Shown here in pieces: positions 45,110-53,861 of a stretch of 64,000 bases of DNA (positions are counted from its first letter, which is position 1; every line of letters begins with the position of its first letter). Origin of the DNA: Terasakiella magnetica (GTDB lineage Bacteria > Pseudomonadota > Alphaproteobacteria > Rhodospirillales > Magnetospirillaceae). Below the pieces are notes generated by a model. It ran no database searches. It saw only the letters and a list, made by a program, of their open reading frames with translations, and was not told the DNA's origin. Made by a program: the position numbers and the translations under genes. The stretch lies in contig CACVCF010000001.1 of NCBI GenBank assembly GCA_902729415.1, positions 1 to 64,000 on the forward strand, in the 5' to 3' direction.

Positions 45110-45451
45110 ATGGCAATCGACGGCTTTTACTCAATTCAGTTCGGCGGCGCCGCTGGCGCTGGCATCGGCATTCTGGTCGTTCACAACGGTAAGGTGGTCG
45201 GGATCGACGCCGGGGGCGTGGCCTATGATGGGTCAGCTTCCCCCACCCCCGGCGGGAACGTTGGCGTCAACCTTCTGCTCAATGTCCCCGCAGGGGTTCA
45301 CTTGGTGCAGGGCGTTGTCAAGCCCCAGCCGTGGCAGCTTCCCATCAATGTCGTTGTCCCGGAGGCCAGCCTCGGAAACGGCCAGCCTCTGGCGGTTGGC
45401 ACCCCCGTTGGCCCGGTCAATGTGGTGATCAAGAAGCTTCGCGACTTCTAA
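45110..45451 (+). CDS. GrlR-like small protein
   Basis: 113 residues, no signal peptide. The start MAIDGFYSIQFGGAAGAGIG and VVHNGKVVGIDAGGVAYDG resembles the beta-barrel (lipocalin-like) GrlR family, first known as negative regulators of type III secretion but widespread in other bacteria. The remainder is Gly/Pro/Val-rich and ends VVIKKLRDF. AAGGA lies about 10 nt before ATG 45110. There is no type III secretion gene in the window. The match is from pattern memory and is moderate; it could simply be an accessory-island protein of unknown role. Confidence 0.55.
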   Translation: MAIDGFYSIQFGGAAGAGIGILVVHNGKVVGIDAGGVAYDGSASPTPGGNVGVNLLLNVPAGVHLVQGVVKPQPWQLPINVVVPEASLGNGQPLAVGTPVGPVNVVIKKLRDF

Positions 45452-45514
45452 GCGACGCCGAGGAAGGAAGGGGGGCGGGTGCAGAGTGCGCCTCCCCCCC
45501 TCTTGTCCCCGCTA

Positions 45515-45539
45515 CCCCCCGAATGTTGGGGGCAAAAAT
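45515..45539 (+). terminator. Possible terminator after the GrlR-like gene
   Basis: CCCCC and GGGGG arms flank a GAATGTT loop, followed by CAAAAATCT. The stem is GC-strong, but the tail is A-rich rather than T-rich on the plus strand, so termination would be more efficient for leftward transcription. Confidence 0.4.
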
Positions 45540-45650
45540 CTAAGCGGGTATCACAGGAATGGATAATGGGCGGTTCTGGCGTCCGGCCTGATCGTCGGCA
45601 ACGGTGATGGGTCGTACTCGGTCGCCGGGGAACAGGCCCCGTCCGCCCAG

Positions 45651-46463
45651 ATGCCCGACCAGACCGACCCGGCGCTTGCCGACATGGAAGCCCTGGGGGA
45701 CACCGACGTCGAGACCAGCTTGACGGAGGTCTGCACCAAGGCTTCCCCGGCTGAGGTGCTGGGGGTGGTCAACGCCCTTGCCAACGGTGAAGGCATCTCG
45801 GAACGCCACGTCGGCAAGATCGCCTCGCAGATGGGGATCGAGCCGGGCGAGGCGATGGAACGCGCCCAGGCCATCCATCAGGCGTTTGTCGGGCAGGCCA
45901 TGGACACCATCGGCAAGTCCGGCCTCGACGCCCAGGAGGTCGTCAACTGGGCGTGGGAGAACCGGCCCGACCTGATGAAGAAGGCCATCTCCCGCCATGC
46001 CGCCGACCGCACCACCAAGGGGTACGGGGACGTGGTGAAGGCGTACCTGGGGGGCCTGGAGAAGGCCAGCCCCCAGACCATCCTGAACGCCAAGCTGCCG
46101 CCCGGCTGCACCGCCCGGAAGGGGATCCGCCGTCACACCGCCACCCTTGAGGGGCTGGGGGGTTTGGGGCGCCGTGTCACAAACCCCGGCCCGAAGGGTG
46201 GACGTCCCGGCACCGCCTTCTACCTGACCCATGAGCAGGCGGTGTTCCTCATCGCCAAGTCCGAGACGGCCCGTGCCGACATCGAGCTTGCCCACGTCGC
46301 CCAGGTCTTCACCCTGTACCAACAGGGGGACTTGGTCGCCGCCAACGACGACGCCCAGGCCCAGCTTGACGCCGCCCAAGCGGCCCGCCTGGAACGGCTG
46401 GCCCGGCATCAGGAGGAGAAGGAAGCCCGGCGGGTGGCCCTTCGCTTCCTCCGTCGCCGCTGA
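45651..46463 (+). CDS. Phage-like protein, possible antirepressor relative
   Basis: 270 residues from ATG 45651. The frame is open upstream to 45567 with protein-like sequence (LIVGNGDGSYSVAGEQAP) but has no ATG, GTG or TTG there, so the gene may be 5'-truncated. Near the end, FYLTHEQAVFLIAKSETARA and VFTLYQQGDL resemble the C-terminal part of phage regulatory or antirepressor proteins (YLTEEQALF and FxxYRRG type). A C-terminal coiled, Arg-rich tail follows. It opens a three-gene cassette with two small ORFs. The function call is weak. Confidence 0.5.
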   Translation: MPDQTDPALADMEALGDTDVETSLTEVCTKASPAEVLGVVNALANGEGISERHVGKIASQMGIEPGEAMERAQAIHQAFVGQAMDTIGKSGLDAQEVVNWAWENRPDLMKKAISRHAADRTTKGYGDVVKAYLGGLEKASPQTILNAKLPPGCTARKGIRRHTATLEGLGGLGRRVTNPGPKGGRPGTAFYLTHEQAVFLIAKSETARADIELAHVAQVFTLYQQGDLVAANDDAQAQLDAAQAARLERLARHQEEKEARRVALRFLRRR

Positions 46464-46473
46464 GGTGCTGACC

Positions 46474-46803
46474 ATGGGTCACCGTCCCCGCCACATGAAC
46501 CGGACGGAGCTTGCCGCGTGGCGTCTCCAGAACCCGGACTACCTCTATCCCGGCACCCTTCGCCCGGATTGGGTGCCTCCCCAGGAATGGGGTGAACCCG
46601 TCTGGCGGAAGCCCCTCGTCCACGGCGAGGACACCCCGCCCCGTTCAGAGTTCCTTCTGTTCGACATCCCGCCCGGCATCACCCCCAGGCGGGACTACGA
46701 CATGCCTTTCCCTGGTCGGGTCTTGGTACGACGTGCCTTGCCCCGACCGATCCACACCACCACCACCATCGACATTGAGGAAGAAGACCATGACCACCGA
46801 TGA
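46474..46803 (+). CDS. Hypothetical protein, 109 aa
   Basis: Begins MGHRPRHMNRTELAAWRLQN and is rich in Pro, Arg and Trp, ending with a His/Glu tail (TTTIDIEEEDHDHR). ATG 46474 follows the previous stop by 10 nt with GAGG upstream. It overlaps the next ORF by 14 nt. No known domain is recognised. Placement between two other accessory ORFs with tight spacing suggests a real, co-expressed gene. Confidence 0.5.
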   Translation: MGHRPRHMNRTELAAWRLQNPDYLYPGTLRPDWVPPQEWGEPVWRKPLVHGEDTPPRSEFLLFDIPPGITPRRDYDMPFPGRVLVRRALPRPIHTTTTIDIEEEDHDHR

Positions 46804-47053
46804 AACCGTCATCGCCGGTAAGACCACCCTGACCCGCTCCGTCTATGGGGACGTGAGCTTCATCGACGCCAAGGGGGAGCGGGTCGTCTTGCACGGCCCC
46901 GACGCCTCCCGGCTGTTCGAGACGATCCGGGACGGGTCGGGCGAGTTGCAGGAGATCGTTCGTAAGGACGGCTGGCAGCCCGCCACGAACCTCTTCACCA
47001 ACGGCAAGCGCAACAGCTTCGCCGACAACGTGAGCGGCGCTTACGCGCTCTGA
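46790..47053 (+). CDS. Hypothetical protein, 87 aa
   Basis: A small soluble protein starting MTTDETVIAGKTTLTRSVYG and ending NSFADNVSGAYAL. ATG 46790 has GAGGAAG about 7-10 nt upstream, within the end of the previous gene. Predicted beta-rich. No family is recognised. A GC-rich hairpin follows at 47063, which supports the gene end. Confidence 0.55.
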   Translation: MTTDETVIAGKTTLTRSVYGDVSFIDAKGERVVLHGPDASRLFETIRDGSGELQEIVRKDGWQPATNLFTNGKRNSFADNVSGAYAL

Positions 47054-47062
47054 TCCAAGGTG

Positions 47063-47086
47063 CCCCCGCTGGGAAACTGGCGGGGG
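47063..47086 (+). terminator. Terminator-like hairpin after the accessory cassette
   Basis: CCCCCGC (47063-47069) pairs with GCGGGGG (47080-47086); TTTT occurs about 10 nt further on. A 10-bp direct repeat CTGTATGGAA (47114-47123 and 47127-47136) lies just beyond. Confidence 0.55.
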
Positions 47087-47197
47087 TCATCCGTCGTTTT
47101 CGAGGGGGACAGGCTGTATGGAAAACCTGTATGGAAGGTCCAAAAACACCTTCGCTAAGTCGCTGATATCATTGCTGAATATGAGGCTTAGGGAAGG

Positions 47198-47290
47198 TGG
47201 CGGAGGGAGAGGGATTCGAACCCTCGATACGGCTCAACACCGTATACACACTTTCCAGGCGTGCGCCTTCAACCGCTCGGCCACCCCTCC
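47198..47290 (-). tRNA. tRNA-Ser (GGA)
   Basis: 93 nt on the minus strand with encoded CCA and a long variable arm as expected for serine. Acceptor GGAGGGG pairs with TCCCTCC (one G-U), the anticodon loop CTGGAAA gives GGA, the variable stem is ATACGGTG/GCCGTAT-like and the T-arm is GAGGG-TTCGAAT-CCCTC. It marks the right side of the accessory segment. Confidence 0.95.
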
Positions 47291-47473
47291 GCAATCATCA
47301 GCCCCTGGACTTGGCGGGGTGACGAAGGGCAGGAAAATACACGAGCCCCCGGGGGAGCGCAACCCCTTACGAAAATCACTTTCCGCCACAGAAAAGCGGT
47401 TGAATTTCAGAGAGCTTGGGCGCAAAGCTATCCTTAACCATGAAATAAACAATTCGTCGTTCAGGGGTTACGC

Positions 47474-47776
47474 ATGATCTTCGGGCGTGTGGTCGGGTGG
47501 CTGTTGATCGGGCTTTCCGTGATCATGGCCTCCGCAGATGCGGTTTTGGCCTTGGGGCCTGCCGAGTATGCCAGCATCGTTACCGGCGATGTGGTCACGC
47601 TTCTCGCTGGACACACCCCCGACACGGCCGGATCCTCCCTGGCGGCGCTTCAGGCGGCCATTCTCGACCTGCCCGCCTGGGTCGCTGTCGGATTGATGGG
47701 CCTCAGCCTGTCCGTGGCCTGCCGCCAGCGCCAGCGTCAGCGTCAGCGCCGGCACGTCTCCCGCTCCAGGTCATAA
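47474..47776 (+). CDS. Small two-helix membrane protein
   Basis: 100 residues from ATG 47474, with AGGGG about 7 nt upstream. Two hydrophobic helices (about 5-27 and 66-83) flank a short loop. The C-terminus is strongly basic (RQRQRQRQRRHVSRSRS), coded by a short CAGCGT-type repeat. Both ends of the loop should face one side with the basic tail in the cytoplasm. No family is recognised. It is convergent with the bacterioferritin genes; a GC hairpin lies between. Confidence 0.6.
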   Translation: MIFGRVVGWLLIGLSVIMASADAVLALGPAEYASIVTGDVVTLLAGHTPDTAGSSLAALQAAILDLPAWVAVGLMGLSLSVACRQRQRQRQRRHVSRSRS

Positions 47777-47790
47777 GACGGAGGGGGGGG

Positions 47791-48273
47791 CTAAGCCCCC
47801 TCGATCTCTCCCATCGCTGACTGCAGGTAATTAGGGAGGCCAACGCTGTCGATCAGACCGATTTGGGTTTCCAACCAATCGATATGCTCTTCAGCACCCT
47901 CAAGAATCTCGGCCAACTCATGGCGTGAAACAAAATCCTGTTTCTTTTCGGCCAGAGCGGTGGCTTCAACCAAGGCTGCGCGCTCGGCGACTGCCATCTT
48001 GAGGTCGGAGCGCAGGATTTCCGGCACGTCCTCGCCGATATGCAACTTGCCCAGATCTTGAAGATTGGGCAGCCCTTCCAGCAGCAAGATGCGCTCCGTC
48101 ACCTCGTCGGCATCCTTCATGGCCTGGATAGATTGGCCGTAGATGGCCTTGCCGAGATCGCGGAATCCCCAGTTCTTCAGCATGCGGGCATGCAGGAAGT
48201 ACTGGTTGATGGCGGTCAGATGGGCCTTGAGCACGCCATTAAGGGCAGCCAGAACCTCCTTGTCACCCTTCAT
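47791..48273 (-). CDS. bfr: Bacterioferritin subunit, heme-binding type
   Basis: 160 residues, a four-helix iron-storage subunit. The heme ligand M52 is present (QAMKDAD). The di-iron ferroxidase ligands of E. coli Bfr are mostly replaced: residue 18 is His, 51 Ala, 54 Asp, 94 Ala and 127 Ala; only H130 stays. It should therefore bind heme between subunits but not oxidise iron itself. It starts 4 nt after the stop of a second bfr gene whose changes are the mirror image, so the two probably build a mixed 24-mer, as described for Magnetospirillum and Neisseria pairs. Confidence 0.93.
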   Translation of the reverse strand: MKGDKEVLAALNGVLKAHLTAINQYFLHARMLKNWGFRDLGKAIYGQSIQAMKDADEVTERILLLEGLPNLQDLGKLHIGEDVPEILRSDLKMAVAERAALVEATALAEKKQDFVSRHELAEILEGAEEHIDWLETQIGLIDSVGLPNYLQSAMGEIEGA

Positions 48274-48277
48274 GGCC

Positions 48278-48766
48278 TTACGCTCCTTGCGACGGACGGC
48301 CCATGGCCGATTGCTGATAATTTTGAAGGCCGATCCGCTCGATCAGGCCCAATTGCTGCTCCAGCCAATGGGCGTGGTCCTGTTCGGTATCATCCAGCAG
48401 ATCCACCAGAATGCGCCGGGTATCGTAATCCTGGCTCTCCTCGCAATGGGCGATGGCTTCCTTCAATTGGGCGACCACCTCGTATTCCAGCGCCAAATCA
48501 GCCTTCAGCATGGCGACCACGTCCTTGCCGATGGTGGGAGGCGGCAACTTGGCAATGTCGGGGGTGCCTTCCAGGAACAAGATGCGGCGGATCAGTTTGT
48601 CGGCGTGTTCGATCTCGTCCTGACGCTCATGCTCGATGCGCTCCCACAGGGCATGCAACCCCCATTCGTGATACATGCGGGCGTGGACGAAATACTGGTT
48701 GGCCGCCACCAACTCACCCACCAACAGCGCGTTGAGGCGGGTGATGACGTTTTTCTTGCCCTTCAT
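48278..48766 (-). CDS. bfr: Bacterioferritin subunit, ferroxidase type
   Basis: 162 residues. The ferroxidase ligands are intact: E18 (VGELVAANQ), E51 and H54 (DEIEHAD), E94 (LALEYE) and the E-X2-H pair E128/H131 (one residue shift). Position 52 is Ile, so the axial Met for heme is missing. It oxidises Fe(II) at the di-iron site and supplies this to the mixed shell. GGGAGGGAT lies before ATG 48766. It is followed at 4 nt by the heme-binding partner gene in the same direction. Confidence 0.94.
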   Translation of the reverse strand: MKGKKNVITRLNALLVGELVAANQYFVHARMYHEWGLHALWERIEHERQDEIEHADKLIRRILFLEGTPDIAKLPPPTIGKDVVAMLKADLALEYEVVAQLKEAIAHCEESQDYDTRRILVDLLDDTEQDHAHWLEQQLGLIERIGLQNYQQSAMGRPSQGA

Positions 48767-48785
48767 TGCGATCCCTCCCTTGGAT

Positions 48786-49553
48786 CTAGTTTGCCCGCAC
48801 GACCATGAACAAGCGACGGAACGGCAGCAGAGTGCGGCCATCGGCTCTTGGTCTGTAGACATTGGCAATGCGGCGCGAATATTCAAGGAGAAAGGCAGAG
48901 CGCCAGGGTTCGGCCACCGCGTCCAGCAAGGGCCGCAATGCCGTGCCTCGGGTCCAGGCCACCACCGGATTGTCGCCGTCCAGCACGTGCAGGTACTCGG
49001 TCTCCCAGATATCCAGTGATTGGCTGAGCGGTGCCAGCAGATCGTAATAAAAAGATGGGTCGGAGACCGGAAAGCGGGCGGCCAGCGGCGCCAGCACGTC
49101 GCGCCACGGCCCGGCCTCGGCGGCTTCGGCCATGATGGCGTGGGAGGCGGCATAGTGGTTGTGGGGCATCTGCACCGCCAGCACGCCGCCAGGCTTGACC
49201 TGGGCCAGCAATCGGGGGAACAAAGCGGCGTGATCGCCCAGCCAGTGCAGGGCTGCGTTAGAGAATAGCACGTCCAGCTTCTCTGGAGCGGTAAAGCCCC
49301 CCATATCGCCCAGGGTATAGGTGACCCGCCCGCCGCCCTCGCGTGCCGCCTCCAGCATCTCGGGAGACGAATCCATGCCGGTCACCTGAGCCCGGGGCCA
49401 GCGCTCGGCCAGAATACGGGTGACATTGCCGGTGCCGCAGCCCAGATCAACCACGCGAGCAGCCTCGGGGGCCTCGATCCGGGCCATCAGGTCGAGGGCG
49501 GGGCGGAGACGGGGTTGGGCGAAGGCGGAATAGAGCGTCGGATCCCAGGCCAT
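48786..49553 (-). CDS. tam: Trans-aconitate 2-methyltransferase-like enzyme
   Basis: 255 residues, class I SAM-dependent methyltransferase. Motif I is VVDLGCGTGNVT (about 34-45), the acidic AdoMet residue is in VTGMDSSPEM, and FSNAALHWLGDH fits the Tam family, as does the start MAWDPTLYSAFAQPRLRPAL. It methylates trans-aconitate, a by-product that inhibits aconitase. Start 49553 has GGAG upstream; the frame open to 49619 enters the rpmH promoter. It lies between the bacterioferritin pair and the divergent rpmH operon. Confidence 0.85.
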   Translation of the reverse strand: MAWDPTLYSAFAQPRLRPALDLMARIEAPEAARVVDLGCGTGNVTRILAERWPRAQVTGMDSSPEMLEAAREGGGRVTYTLGDMGGFTAPEKLDVLFSNAALHWLGDHAALFPRLLAQVKPGGVLAVQMPHNHYAASHAIMAEAAEAGPWRDVLAPLAARFPVSDPSFYYDLLAPLSQSLDIWETEYLHVLDGDNPVVAWTRGTALRPLLDAVAEPWRSAFLLEYSRRIANVYRPRADGRTLLPFRRLFMVVRAN

Positions 49554-49618
49554 GGGCGCTTCTCCAGGGAAGGGGGCGAGGGACCAGTCTGTCCATAACC
49601 CCGGCGTGCACGCACGCA

Positions 49619-49647
49619 TTGACTCTGTGGAAAAGCCAGCTTATACA
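49619..49647 (+). promoter_or_regulatory. Sigma-70 promoter of the rpmH operon
   Basis: TTGACT (49619-49624) and TATACA (49642-49647) with an ideal 17-bp spacer. The leader to the rpmH start is about 35 nt and ends with GGAGTACCTCCC. Confidence 0.85.
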
Positions 49648-49689
49648 CGTCCGCTCGTTTTCTAGTCTCTTTTAGTCGGAGTACCTCCC

Positions 49690-49824
49690 GTGAAGCGTAC
49701 CTATCAGCCGAGCAAGCTCGTCCGCGCCCGCCGCCACGGCTTCCGCGCTCGCATGGCCACCGTTGGCGGCCGCAAGGTGATTGCCAACCGTCGTCGTCAG
49801 GGCCGCAAGAAGCTCTCTGCCTAA
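49690..49824 (+). CDS. rpmH: 50S ribosomal protein L34
   Basis: 44 residues, starting with GTG 49690 and ending TAA 49824. The sequence ([18 protein letters not shown], then [10 protein letters not shown] and [11 protein letters not shown]) is the standard highly basic L34. GGAG lies about 10 nt upstream. It heads the conserved run rpmH-rnpA-yidD-yidC-engB-argB. A GTG start is common in this gene. Confidence 0.98.
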
Positions 49825-49841
49825 CGATTCGTCTTAAAGCC

Positions 49842-50240
49842 ATGGCGGTATCGCTGAATCGGCTGAAGAAGCGTGCCGATTTCCTGCGGGTCGCCGGGCT
49901 GAGACGAAAGTGGGCGGCGCCTGGCCTGATTCTTCAGACGGCACCGTCCACCGATACGGAAATGCAAGCCGACTCTCTCCGGGTCGGCTTCACCGTTTCC
50001 AAGAAGGTGGGGAATTCCGTCTGCCGCAACCGGGCGCGGCGGCGGCTTAAGGCGGCGGTGGGCGAGATTTTTCCCGCCGACGCCACGCCGGGTCTGGATT
50101 ACGTGGTCATCGGCCGTCGTGACACCCTGGACCGGCCTTATTCTCTTCTCTTGCAGGATTTGCGGACGGCGCTAAAACGTGTCGGTGCCTTACGGGCGGT
50201 TTCCGTCGAGGCACCCAAGGAGGCGCAAGCAGAGGCATGA
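49842..50240 (+). CDS. rnpA: Ribonuclease P protein component
   Basis: 132 residues, the small basic subunit that helps the RNase P RNA process tRNA 5' ends. Signatures are [11 protein letters not shown] at the start and the RNR motif [25 protein letters not shown] segment. It begins 17 nt after rpmH and ends in an ATGA overlap with yidD. The ribosome site is weak, so coupling to rpmH translation is likely. Confidence 0.96.
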   Translation: MAVSLNRLKKRADFLRVAGLRRKWAAPGLILQTAPSTDTEMQADSLRVGFTVSKKVGNSVCRNRARRRLKAAVGEIFPADATPGLDYVVIGRRDTLDRPYSLLLQDLRTALKRVGALRAVSVEAPKEAQAEA

Positions 50241-50530
50241 ACCCCGTTGGCTTGGCCATGCGCGGAATGATCCGCGGTTACCAGCTGCTGATCTCGCCGG
50301 TTCTGCCCGCGAGCTGCCGGTTCGTTCCGTCATGCTCGGCCTACGCCATGGAGGCGATCTCGCGCCACGGTCCGATAGCCGGGTCATGGCTGGCGACTAA
50401 GCGGATCTGCCGTTGCCACCCTTGGAATGACGGGGGCTTTGACCCCGTTCCCGAACCCCACGCTCCCCATCATGGGGCCGATTGCGGCGGCAAGGCTGCG
50501 CCGTCCCGAAAGCCGGATAGGATGTCATGA
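50237..50530 (+). CDS. yidD: Membrane protein insertion efficiency factor YidD
   Basis: 97 residues with the family core [33 protein letters not shown] and [15 protein letters not shown]. The three conserved Cys are present. It assists YidC at the inner membrane. It overlaps rnpA (ATGA) and yidC (ATGA) on both ends, so all three are translated as a unit. The C-terminal tail after DPVPEP is species-specific. Confidence 0.96.
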   Translation: MNPVGLAMRGMIRGYQLLISPVLPASCRFVPSCSAYAMEAISRHGPIAGSWLATKRICRCHPWNDGGFDPVPEPHAPHHGADCGGKAAPSRKPDRMS

Positions 50531-52251
50531 ACGACCAGCGCAACCTTTTCCTCGCCATCGCCATTTCGGTCGCCATCATGGTTGGTTGGCAATATTTCCA
50601 ACCGGCCAAGCCACCGGCGCCAGTGGCGCAGCAAGCCGCACAGCAGAGCGGAGCTCCCGCCACGGCGCCCACTCCGGGGACGCCCCAGGGCGCAGCCCCC
50701 GGCATTCCCACCGCCACCGCCGCCGCCAAGGGCGAATCCCGTACCGCCGCGTTGGAAAAAAGCCGCCGTATCGCCATTGAGACCCCCTCGCTGCATGGCT
50801 CCATCGCCCTGCTCGGCGCGCGCGTCGATGACTTGACCCTGGCCAAGTACCGCGAGACCACCGATCCCAAGAGCGCAGAGATCACCCTGCTGTCGCCCAC
50901 CGGTGCGCCCGAGCCCTATTGGGCCGAGTTCGGCTGGGTGCCGACCGACGGCACCACCAAGGTTCCCGGCCCCGACAGCCTGTGGGCAGCCCAGTCCACC
51001 GGACCGCTGACCCCCGCCGCGCCGCTGGTCCTGACCTGGGACAATGGCGACGGCCTGCGCTTTGTCCGCACCTATACCATCGACGACAAGTACATGTTCG
51101 GCGTCAGCCAGCGGGTCGAGAATTACGGTGGCAAGGCCGTGTCGCTGCACCCCTTCGCGCTGCTGGCCCGCACCGGCACCCCCGCCGTCGCCGGGATGTA
51201 CATCCTTCACGAAGGCCCCCTGGGCGTATTCGACCGCACCTTGAAGGAAATGAAGTACGAGGATCTCAAGAAGGACGGCACCTTCCGCCAGAAGAGCGAC
51301 GGTGGCTGGGCCGGGATCACCGACAAATACTGGCTGACCGCCCTGGTGCCGCCCGCCAAGACCGAGATGACCGGCCGCTTCGTGCATCAGCGCGTCGATA
51401 ACACCGACCGCTATCAGGTGGATTATCTGGGTTCGGCCCGCATCATCGACGCGGGCAAGTCCGAGGAGGCCAGTTTCCACCTGTTCGCCGGTGTCAAGCA
51501 GGTGGCCCAGTTGGATGCCTATACCGACAAGTTGGGCGTCGACCGCTTCGACCTCGCCATCGACTTCGGCTGGTTCTACTTCCTGACCAAGCCGTTCTTC
51601 TACCTGCTGCAAATGCTGCATGACGCGCTCGGCAACATGGGCTTGGCTATTCTAGCCCTGACCGTGGTCCTCAAGCTGGCCATGTTCCCGCTGGCCAACA
51701 AGTCCTACGTGGCCATGAGCAAGATGAAGAAGCTGCAGCCCCAGATCAAATCGCTGCAGGGGCGCTTTGGCGACGACAAGATGCGTCTCCAGCAAGAGAT
51801 GATGGCGCTGTACAAGAGCGAGAAGGTTAACCCAGTCTCGGGCTGTCTGCCCATCATGGTTCAGATTCCGGTGTTCTTCGCCCTGTACAAGGTGCTGTTT
51901 GTCACCATCGAGATGCGGCACGCACCGTTCTATGGCTGGATTCACGATCTCTCGGCCCAGGACCCCACCAACATCTTCACCCTGTTCGGGATGATTCCGT
52001 GGGATCCGCCCGCCATGTTCCATCTCGGCGTCTGGCCGTTGATCATGGGCGTCACCATGTGGTTGCAGCAAAAGCTGAACCCTCAGCCCACCGATCCTAT
52101 CCAGGCCAAGATGATGTCGTTCCTGCCCATCATCTTCACCTTCCTGTTGTCCAATTTCGCCTCGGGTCTGGTGATTTACTGGGCTTGGAGCAACTCGCTG
52201 TCCATCCTCCAGCAATGGGTGATCATGCGTAAGGCGGAGTCACAGAGCTGA
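50527..52251 (+). CDS. yidC: Membrane protein insertase YidC
   Basis: 574 residues. The N-terminal helix ([19 protein letters not shown]) is followed by a Pro/Ala-rich linker and the large periplasmic P1 domain (about 90-345). Five core helices follow with the conserved Arg region [17 protein letters not shown] and [20 protein letters not shown]. It inserts and folds inner-membrane proteins alone or with SecYEG. It starts in an overlap with yidD and its last codons overlap the probable engB start. Confidence 0.97.
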   Translation: MNDQRNLFLAIAISVAIMVGWQYFQPAKPPAPVAQQAAQQSGAPATAPTPGTPQGAAPGIPTATAAAKGESRTAALEKSRRIAIETPSLHGSIALLGARVDDLTLAKYRETTDPKSAEITLLSPTGAPEPYWAEFGWVPTDGTTKVPGPDSLWAAQSTGPLTPAAPLVLTWDNGDGLRFVRTYTIDDKYMFGVSQRVENYGGKAVSLHPFALLARTGTPAVAGMYILHEGPLGVFDRTLKEMKYEDLKKDGTFRQKSDGGWAGITDKYWLTALVPPAKTEMTGRFVHQRVDNTDRYQVDYLGSARIIDAGKSEEASFHLFAGVKQVAQLDAYTDKLGVDRFDLAIDFGWFYFLTKPFFYLLQMLHDALGNMGLAILALTVVLKLAMFPLANKSYVAMSKMKKLQPQIKSLQGRFGDDKMRLQQEMMALYKSEKVNPVSGCLPIMVQIPVFFALYKVLFVTIEMRHAPFYGWIHDLSAQDPTNIFTLFGMIPWDPPAMFHLGVWPLIMGVTMWLQQKLNPQPTDPIQAKMMSFLPIIFTFLLSNFASGLVIYWAWSNSLSILQQWVIMRKAESQS

Positions 52252-52913
52252 GCCCCAGCGACGACAACCTAGCGGAACAGGCCGGTCTCATTGAGGCCGG
52301 CCGCCTGCTGTTCGCCCGTGAATGCACCTTCATGCTGGGTGCCGTGGCCCTGGATGGGCTGCCCAGCGCGGACCTGCCGGAAGTGGCCTTCGCCGGGCGC
52401 TCCAATGTGGGCAAGTCCAGCCTGATCAACGCGCTGACCGGGCGCAACACCCTGGCGCGTACCTCCAACACGCCGGGCCGCACCCAGGAACTGAACTTCT
52501 TCAATCTGGCGGGGCGCATGGTTCTGGTGGACATGCCCGGCTATGGCTTTGCCCAAGCCCCCAAGGGGCTGGTGGAACGCTGGACCCGGCTGGTCAACGG
52601 CTTTCTCAAGGGCCGAGCCGTCTTGCGCCGCGCCTTCGTGCTGGTGGATTCCCGCCACGGCCTCAAAGACAGCGACCGCGACATGATGGCCATGCTGGAC
52701 AAGGCGGCGGTGGTCTATCAGGTGGTGATGACCAAGGCCGACAAGTTGAAGGCGTCCGAGCTTGACGCCGTCCGCGCCCGCACCCAACAGGAAATTCTGA
52801 CCCGGGTGGCGGCTCACCCCACCCTGATCGTCACCTCATCGGAGACGGGGCTCGGCATCCCCGAGCTTCGCGCCGAAATGACCACTCTCGCCCTCGGTCC
52901 GAGCGGTACCTGA
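52248..52913 (+). CDS. engB: Ribosome biogenesis GTPase EngB (YihA/YsxC)
   Basis: About 221 residues. GTPase motifs: G1 GRSNVGKSS, G3 DMPGYG, G4 TKAD. The first ATG in frame (52332) would cut off the conserved N-terminal segment EAGRLLFARECTFMLGA. The frame is open back to a TAA at 52230 and holds no ATG, GTG or TTG before 52332. A CTG at 52248 has AAGGCGGAG 8 nt upstream and overlaps the yidC stop, so it is the best start; an ATT at 52290 is another option. The protein helps assemble the 50S subunit. The next gene is argB. Confidence 0.88.
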   Translation: MSPSDDNLAEQAGLIEAGRLLFARECTFMLGAVALDGLPSADLPEVAFAGRSNVGKSSLINALTGRNTLARTSNTPGRTQELNFFNLAGRMVLVDMPGYGFAQAPKGLVERWTRLVNGFLKGRAVLRRAFVLVDSRHGLKDSDRDMMAMLDKAAVVYQVVMTKADKLKASELDAVRARTQQEILTRVAAHPTLIVTSSETGLGIPELRAEMTTLALGPSGT

Positions 52914-52940
52914 CAGCCGCCCCATCAGGAGAGCAAGCCC

Positions 52941-53861
52941 ATGAGCGCCAAAGACACTCCCGACATCCTTCACGACCGCGCCGCCTGGCTGGACCGCGCC
53001 AAAACCCTGTCCGAGGCGCTGCCCTTCATGCGCCAGTTCAGCGACCAGACCCTGGTGATCAAGTTCGGCGGCCACGCCATGGAATCCGACGATCTCGCCC
53101 GGTTGTTCGCCCATGACGTAGTACTGTTGAAACAGGTGGGCATCAATCCGGTGGTGGTGCATGGCGGCGGGCCGCAGATCGACCACATGCTCAAGCGTCT
53201 TAACATCGTGACGCCACGCGTCGATGGTCTGCGCTATACCGACGAAGCCACCGTTGAGGTGGTGGAGATGATCCTGTCAGGCAAGATCAACAAGCAGATC
53301 GTTTCGGCCATCAACGAGGCGGGCGGCTTTGCCGTCGGCCTGTCGGGCAAGGACGGCCACCTGATCCGCGCCCGCAAGCTGCGCCGCACCAAGAAAGATC
53401 CGGATTCTAACATCGAAAAGGTGCTGGATCTGGGCTTTGTCGGCGAACCTGCCGAAATCACCCCCCATATCTTGGAATTCTTCCGCCAGTCCGACATCAT
53501 CCCGGTGGTGGCGCCGGTGGGCATGGGACCGGCGGGCGAGACCTACAACATCAATGCCGACACCGCCGCGGGCGCCATTGCCGCCGCCACCAATTCCCGC
53601 CGCCTGCTGATGCTGACCGATGTGGCGGGGGTGCTGGACAAGGCCGGAAATCTGATCCCGGAAATGACCGCCGCCCAGGTCAAGGCCTATATCGCCGACG
53701 GCACCATCTCGGGCGGCATGATCCCCAAGGTTGAAACCTGCCTGGAGGCGGTCGAGGCGGGCGTGGACGCCGCCGTCATCCTCGACGGCCGTGTCCCCCA
53801 TGCGGTGCTGCTGGAGCTGTTCACCCCCCACGGCGTCGGCACCCTGATCAAGGCGGGGTGA
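52941..53861 (+). CDS. argB: Acetylglutamate kinase
   Basis: 306 residues. It phosphorylates N-acetylglutamate in arginine synthesis. Signatures are [10 protein letters not shown] (ATP-binding Lys), [10 protein letters not shown], and [12 protein letters not shown] with [10 protein letters not shown] in the second half. The long N-terminus with LPFMRQF is typical of arginine-inhibited hexameric forms. AGGAGAG precedes ATG 52941. The stop codon directly abuts a 142-bp structured repeat, which would be in its 3' untranslated region. argJ of the same pathway lies 4 kb further on. Confidence 0.97.
   Translation: MSAKDTPDILHDRAAWLDRAKTLSEALPFMRQFSDQTLVIKFGGHAMESDDLARLFAHDVVLLKQVGINPVVVHGGGPQIDHMLKRLNIVTPRVDGLRYTDEATVEVVEMILSGKINKQIVSAINEAGGFAVGLSGKDGHLIRARKLRRTKKDPDSNIEKVLDLGFVGEPAEITPHILEFFRQSDIIPVVAPVGMGPAGETYNINADTAAGAIAAATNSRRLLMLTDVAGVLDKAGNLIPEMTAAQVKAYIADGTISGGMIPKVETCLEAVEAGVDAAVILDGRVPHAVLLELFTPHGVGTLIKAG

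Noticed and set aside
49619..49660. DnaA-box-like TTATACACG near rpmH, as a hint of a replication origin
   Set aside because: Only one partial match is present, it coincides with a good -10 region, and no dnaA, dnaN or AT-rich repeat cluster is nearby.
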